Shown here: piece by piece, positions 14,666 through 18,009 of the stretch
How positions within the stretch are numbered: the first letter of the stretch is position 1
Layout: every line of letters begins with the position of its first letter
Notes under the pieces: model-generated
What the model saw: the letters and a program-made list of their open reading frames with translations, nothing else
The model's database searches: none
Told to the model about the DNA's origin: nothing
Program-made: the position numbers and the translations under genes
DNA from: Desulfosporosinus sp. UBA5188
Lineage (GTDB): Bacteria; Bacillota; Desulfitobacteriia; Desulfitobacteriales; Desulfitobacteriaceae
DNA length: 18,009 nt
Assembly (NCBI GenBank): GCA_002413075.1
Contig: DHWG01000115.1
Coordinates: 1-18,009, forward strand
Reading direction: 5' to 3'

Positions 14666-15853
14666 CTAGGCTCCGTATACCTCAAGCATGATTGCATCTC
14701 CCTGTGCTGCCCCGCTACAGATTGCTGCAATACCTATACCACCACCACGACGACGCAACTCGTAGATCAAGGTCATAATAACTCTCGCGCCACTCGCCCC
14801 AATAGGATGCCCTAACGCAATGGCCCCCCCATTGACGTTGACCAGAGCGGGATCCCACTTGGCAATCTTTTGGCTTGTTAAGGCAACCGCTGCAAAGGCT
14901 TCATTGGCTTCAATTAAGTCAATATCTTGAATGGTCATCCCTTTTTGTTTCAGGAGTTTATTAATGGCCAGACCAGGCGTTGTGGCGATATAGGCGGGCT
15001 CTTGGGCTACGCTAGCATGTCCGAGGATTGTCGCCAGTGGCTTTTTGCCCATTTCCTTAGCCTTTTCCTCACTCATCAGGACCAATGCTCCGGCGCCATC
15101 AGAAACACCGGGAGCGTTTCCGGCTGTTACGGTTCCGTCTTTTACAAAAATAGGTGGTAGTTTAGCAAGCTTTGCTAAACTGGTATCCTGCCTCGGGCCC
15201 TCATCCACGGCAACCCTAAGTGGATCACCTTTTCTTTGTGGGATTTCCAGAGGCGCGATCTCATCAACGAACTTGCCTGTTTGGATAGCCTTAGACGCTA
15301 ACTGTTGAGACCGAAAGGCAAAGGCATCCTGGTCTTCACGGGTGATTCCATACTCCTTAGCCACCGTCGAACCATGTACTGCCATGTGGACATTGTGGAA
15401 AGCACACCAGAGTCCATCATTGACCATCAAATCAATCAGACTGTCATTTCCCATGCGATAACCAAAGCGCGCTTTCTTTAAGGCATACGGAGCATTAGAC
15501 ATACTCTCCATTCCACCGGCAATAATCACGTCAGCATCTCCCGCACGAATGATGGTGTCACCCAAACTTACTGCACGCATCCCAGAGGCACATACTTTAT
15601 TGATCGTCTCGGAAGTAACTTCCAAAGGAAGTCCAGCTTTAATACTCGCTTGGCGCGAAGGAACCTGTCCTGCTCCACCCTGGAGGACCATCCCCATCAG
15701 GACATTATCGACGATGTCCCCGGGAAGTTCTGCCCGTCTAAGCGCCTCCCGAATCACATGTGCACCAAGATCAACCGCGGAAATATCTTTGAGACTCCCG
15801 CCCATTATACCAAAAGGTGTCCTTGCTGCGCTCACAATAACGGCTCTAGTCAT
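14666..15853 (-). CDS. Acetyl-CoA acyltransferase (thiolase), block A (divergent paralogue)
   Basis: Thiolase-family enzyme of 395 aa. It has the nucleophile C88 (INKVCASGMRA), EANEAFA, H349 in GHPIGASGAR and C379 in AAICSGAAQGD, so the active site is complete. The N-terminus MTRAVIVSAARTPFG is typical. AAAGGAG seven bases before the ATG supports the start. It differs much more from the block B and D thiolases than they do from each other, so a preference for a different 3-ketoacyl-CoA is possible. It lies 78 bases after the block A CoA-transferase and 35 bases before the acyl-CoA dehydrogenase, probably in one transcript. Chain-length preference cannot be read from the sequence. Confidence 0.94.
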   Translation of the reverse strand: MTRAVIVSAARTPFGIMGGSLKDISAVDLGAHVIREALRRAELPGDIVDNVLMGMVLQGGAGQVPSRQASIKAGLPLEVTSETINKVCASGMRAVSLGDTIIRAGDADVIIAGGMESMSNAPYALKKARFGYRMGNDSLIDLMVNDGLWCAFHNVHMAVHGSTVAKEYGITREDQDAFAFRSQQLASKAIQTGKFVDEIAPLEIPQRKGDPLRVAVDEGPRQDTSLAKLAKLPPIFVKDGTVTAGNAPGVSDGAGALVLMSEEKAKEMGKKPLATILGHASVAQEPAYIATTPGLAINKLLKQKGMTIQDIDLIEANEAFAAVALTSQKIAKWDPALVNVNGGAIALGHPIGASGARVIMTLIYELRRRGGGIGIAAICSGAAQGDAIMLEVYGA

Positions 15854-15880
15854 GCAATCTCTCCTTTACTTCGATAGGCT

Positions 15881-15920
15881 ATGCCATGCCGCCTCTTGTA
15901 ACCAAGACACGCCATGGCAT
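15881..15920 (-). repeat. Inverted repeat between block A CoA-transferase and thiolase
   Basis: ATGCCATG (15881-15888) and CATGGCAT (15913-15920) form a perfect 8-bp inverted repeat with a 24-base spacer, in the 78-base gap between the two genes. The only T-run on the minus strand lies before the stem, not after it, so it is not a terminator. Function unknown. Confidence 0.4.
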
Positions 15921-15931
15921 CTAAAAAAGTT

Positions 15932-17230
15932 TTACAGTAAGTTCATTTTCTTAGCAGCTTCCGTTAATTCATCCCTGAAATCGGGGTGAGCAATGGCAAT
16001 CAGTGCTTGCGCCCGTTGTTTAGCAGATTTCCCTCTCAACTGAGCAACACCGTACTCAGTAACCACATAGTTCACATCATTTTTCGAGGTAGTGACGGCA
16101 GAACCCGACGTCAGAGTTGGTGTGATCCGTGAGATTTTCCCATCCTTCGCAGTGGCTGGAAGCACGATAAACGATTTTCCACCTTTGGAACGATTTGCTG
16201 CCCTTACAAAGTCGACTTGCCCCCCAGTTCCGCTATAGGGAGTACTTCCCATACTTTCAGAACAACATTGACCCAAGAAATCCACTTGCATTGAAGCATT
16301 AATGGTTACAAAATTATCGTTTTGTCCAGCAAGGAATGGATCATTCGTAAAGTCGACAGGGTGCATCTCTAGCTGGGGATTGCGATTCATAAAATCATAG
16401 AGACGCTTTGAACCCAAGGCAAACGTTGCAATGACCTTACCCGGTAAATAGTTTTTGTTAAGGTTTGTCACTGCTCCACATTCAATCAAGGTCAAGATCC
16501 CATCCCCGAACATTTCCGTGTGAATCCCTAAATCATGTTTATGGGTGAGCTGCATCACAACAGCATCTGGAATTCCCCCAAATCCGATTTGAACCGTCGA
16601 TCCATTATCGATTAAGTCTGCCACGTATTTACCGATAGCTTCCTGAACCGGGCCAATTTTAGGGAGACCGACTTCTGTTAATGGGGAGTTGTCTTCAATA
16701 AGCGCTGAGACCTGAGATATATGAACTAAGCAGTTTCCATTGGCAAATGGAACGTTGGCGTTTACCTCTAAGACAACAGCCCTGGCTTTCTTAATTGCAG
16801 CCATCGTATAATCCGTTCCCAAGCTAATCGAAAAATACCCATATTCGTCCATTGGTGAGGCAAGCGTAAAGACCGTATCAACCCCTAAAAGTCCATCTTC
16901 AATCATTCTCGGCATTTCGCTAAAATAATTTGGGATGTAATCAATCCACCCTTGCTGCCCCCCCGCTCGAGTAACACCTCCATAGAAAAATGCCATATGG
17001 CGGACATGTTCGACGGTTTCAGGATCAATGTACCCGAACTTTCTAAGCGGAAGAATCTGGAATACCTTGACGTCATGATACTCTCGTCGATGCTCTGACA
17101 AAGCCGTCAAAAGTGCTGGTGGTTCACCAACTCCAGTTGGTATGACGAGAGAATCCCCATCCTGCACCAGCTTAATAGCCTCTGCAGCGGTGCAAAGTTT
17201 CTCTTGATAAAGTTCTTTATAGTTTGTCAT
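15932..17230 (-). CDS. Acyl-CoA:carboxylate CoA-transferase (acetyl-CoA hydrolase / 4-hydroxybutyrate CoA-transferase family), block A
   Basis: Moves CoA between an acyl-CoA and a carboxylate, often acetate, in the cytoplasm. At 432 aa it is close to the 4-hydroxybutyrate CoA-transferase (AbfT) type. The expected catalytic glutamate is E239 in GIHTEM. QIGFGGIPDAVV, SGTGGQVDFV and SKGGKSFIVLP form the CoA-binding core. The C-terminus KSAKQRAQALIAIAHPDF is typical of the family. It lacks the GEHFTWNSWH segment seen in the block B and C transferases, so it belongs to a different subfamily, and its acyl substrate may differ. AGAGGTG lies upstream of the ATG. It follows the membrane protein by 28 bases and precedes the block A thiolase. 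Hydrolase versus transferase cannot be told by eye, but transferase is more likely in an anaerobe. Confidence 0.9.
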   Translation of the reverse strand: MTNYKELYQEKLCTAAEAIKLVQDGDSLVIPTGVGEPPALLTALSEHRREYHDVKVFQILPLRKFGYIDPETVEHVRHMAFFYGGVTRAGGQQGWIDYIPNYFSEMPRMIEDGLLGVDTVFTLASPMDEYGYFSISLGTDYTMAAIKKARAVVLEVNANVPFANGNCLVHISQVSALIEDNSPLTEVGLPKIGPVQEAIGKYVADLIDNGSTVQIGFGGIPDAVVMQLTHKHDLGIHTEMFGDGILTLIECGAVTNLNKNYLPGKVIATFALGSKRLYDFMNRNPQLEMHPVDFTNDPFLAGQNDNFVTINASMQVDFLGQCCSESMGSTPYSGTGGQVDFVRAANRSKGGKSFIVLPATAKDGKISRITPTLTSGSAVTTSKNDVNYVVTEYGVAQLRGKSAKQRAQALIAIAHPDFRDELTEAAKKMNLL

Positions 17231-17258
17231 TTGCTCACACCTCTCAGCTTCTCTTCAA

Positions 17259-17993
17259 CTACAACTTAACGCTGTTTTTTGATCCAACGACATTCACTTC
17301 GACATGCTCAGCGACCAATTGATAAAAAGGTACTTTTGCCATGAACCAATCGTTAAAGAGTAAGGGGATGATCGCCCAGAATAGCCAAACGAGGGGTTTA
17401 TTGACATGATTAGACAGTTCAGGTTTCAGTCCTAATAAAGGCAAACATACTGCATAATAGATGACAAATTGGGCCGCAGCAAGGACAAAAACGATCCCAG
17501 TACGAATGAACCACCCCACAACACTTCCCATTTTTTGAGGCCAGTTGTCAAAGTAATGGTTCCAGATTAAAAATGGGAACAGAGTGAAACCAGCAAGCGT
17601 GGCGGAATTGTAATAGCGCCATGCCAAAGACGTGATCCCGTCAGTTGCCTTGGGATCCACGGCACCCCATACTGCACCCATTCCAAAGACCGTTAGTTTA
17701 ACGGTAATAAAGGCTAAAGCAATGATTGAAACCAAGCCAAACAACCCACTCCACGGTTGTTTCTTGACAAGGTGCCACGGTTTTCCAGACCAAATATTTG
17801 CTGTCATGAACAGGTAGACAACCATCCATTCCCAAACCCCAATGACATAGTTTAGATGAGAGACCCCATCAATGATTCCCCACCAAGGTGCTTGTGCTGC
17901 CAAGGGTTGTTTGAACACCACCGCTACATAAAAGGGGTAGATAAGGGTTCCATAGGCCAAGAGCGTCACTGCTCCGGCCGCACGGCACTCCGC
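17259..17993 (-). CDS. Multi-pass membrane protein, N-terminus missing at contig end
   Basis: C-terminal 244 residues of an integral membrane protein that I do not recognise. About six hydrophobic helices are visible: GAVTLLAYGTLIYPFYVAVV, a WEWMVVYLFM helix, LVSIIALAFITVKLTVFG, AGFTLFPFLIW, TGIVFVLAAAQFVIYYAV and LVWLFWAIIPLLF. Tryptophan is unusually common (WW, WEW, WP, WF). The stop is 28 bases before the CoA-transferase start, so the genes probably share a transcript. The position suggests uptake or export of a small organic acid, or a membrane partner of the pathway, but this is context only. The apparent start MYKRQ is encoded by transposon adapter sequence and is not biological; the real start lies beyond the window. 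Confidence 0.75.
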   Translation of the reverse strand, partial: AECRAAGAVTLLAYGTLIYPFYVAVVFKQPLAAQAPWWGIIDGVSHLNYVIGVWEWMVVYLFMTANIWSGKPWHLVKKQPWSGLFGLVSIIALAFITVKLTVFGMGAVWGAVDPKATDGITSLAWRYYNSATLAGFTLFPFLIWNHYFDNWPQKMGSVVGWFIRTGIVFVLAAAQFVIYYAVCLPLLGLKPELSNHVNKPLVWLFWAIIPLLFNDWFMAKVPFYQLVAEHVEVNVVGSKNSVKL

Positions 17994-18009
17994 CTGTCTC
18001 TTATACACA
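17994..18009. other. Nextera transposon mosaic-end adapter left at the contig end
   Basis: The last 16 bases, CTGTCTCTTATACACA, match the first 16 of the 19-base Tn5/Nextera mosaic end (CTGTCTCTTATACACATCT). They make a false reading-frame start (MYKRQ) for the truncated membrane protein. This is a library artefact, not genome sequence. Confidence 0.97.

Overview
The window looks like DNA from an anaerobic, spore-former-type Firmicute of the Desulfosporosinus/Desulfitobacterium (Peptococcales) kind. This is an inference from the protein style, the strong GGAGG-type ribosome binding sites, the moderate G+C and a sigma-54 activator that carries PAS sensor domains. Every gene I can support is on the minus strand, so transcription runs from the right edge to the left edge. 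The subject is a densely repeated short-chain acyl-CoA (butyrate-type) pathway. The right edge is a sequencing-library artefact: the last 16 bases are the Nextera transposon mosaic end. The left edge cuts through a thiolase gene that has a close relative inside the window, so both ends look like contig ends.

Layout in order of transcription. Block A (18008-13491) holds the C-terminal part of an unrecognised multi-pass membrane protein, a 432-aa CoA-transferase, a thiolase and an acyl-CoA dehydrogenase. Next is a PAS-PAS-AAA+-Fis sigma-54 activator (13312-11582). A 643-base gap follows it, with two matching palindromic candidate enhancer sites and a textbook -24/-12 promoter. Block B (10939-5313) is a complete set: 3-hydroxybutyryl-CoA dehydrogenase, crotonase, butyryl-CoA dehydrogenase, thiolase and butyryl-CoA:acetate CoA-transferase. 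It ends at a strong intrinsic terminator. Block C (4846-1333) repeats dehydrogenase, acyl-CoA dehydrogenase and CoA-transferase but has lost crotonase and thiolase. It seems to have a sigma-A-type promoter overlapped by a TTGTGA-N6-TCACAA operator. Block D starts right after it with a decayed 24-codon stub of an acyl-CoA dehydrogenase, the hairpin that normally follows such a gene, and a thiolase that runs off the left edge.

Together the block B enzymes can interconvert two acetyl-CoA and butyrate: thiolase makes acetoacetyl-CoA, the dehydrogenase 3-hydroxybutyryl-CoA, crotonase crotonyl-CoA, and the acyl-CoA dehydrogenase butyryl-CoA. The CoA-transferase then swaps CoA with acetate. The same enzymes can run backwards for butyrate oxidation, and the sequence does not tell which direction is used. 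No electron-transfer flavoprotein genes are present, so the acyl-CoA dehydrogenases must use partners encoded elsewhere. The most interesting points are the tandem-module history with a visible gene fossil, the apparently different promoters of blocks B and C, and the paired enhancer-like sites.
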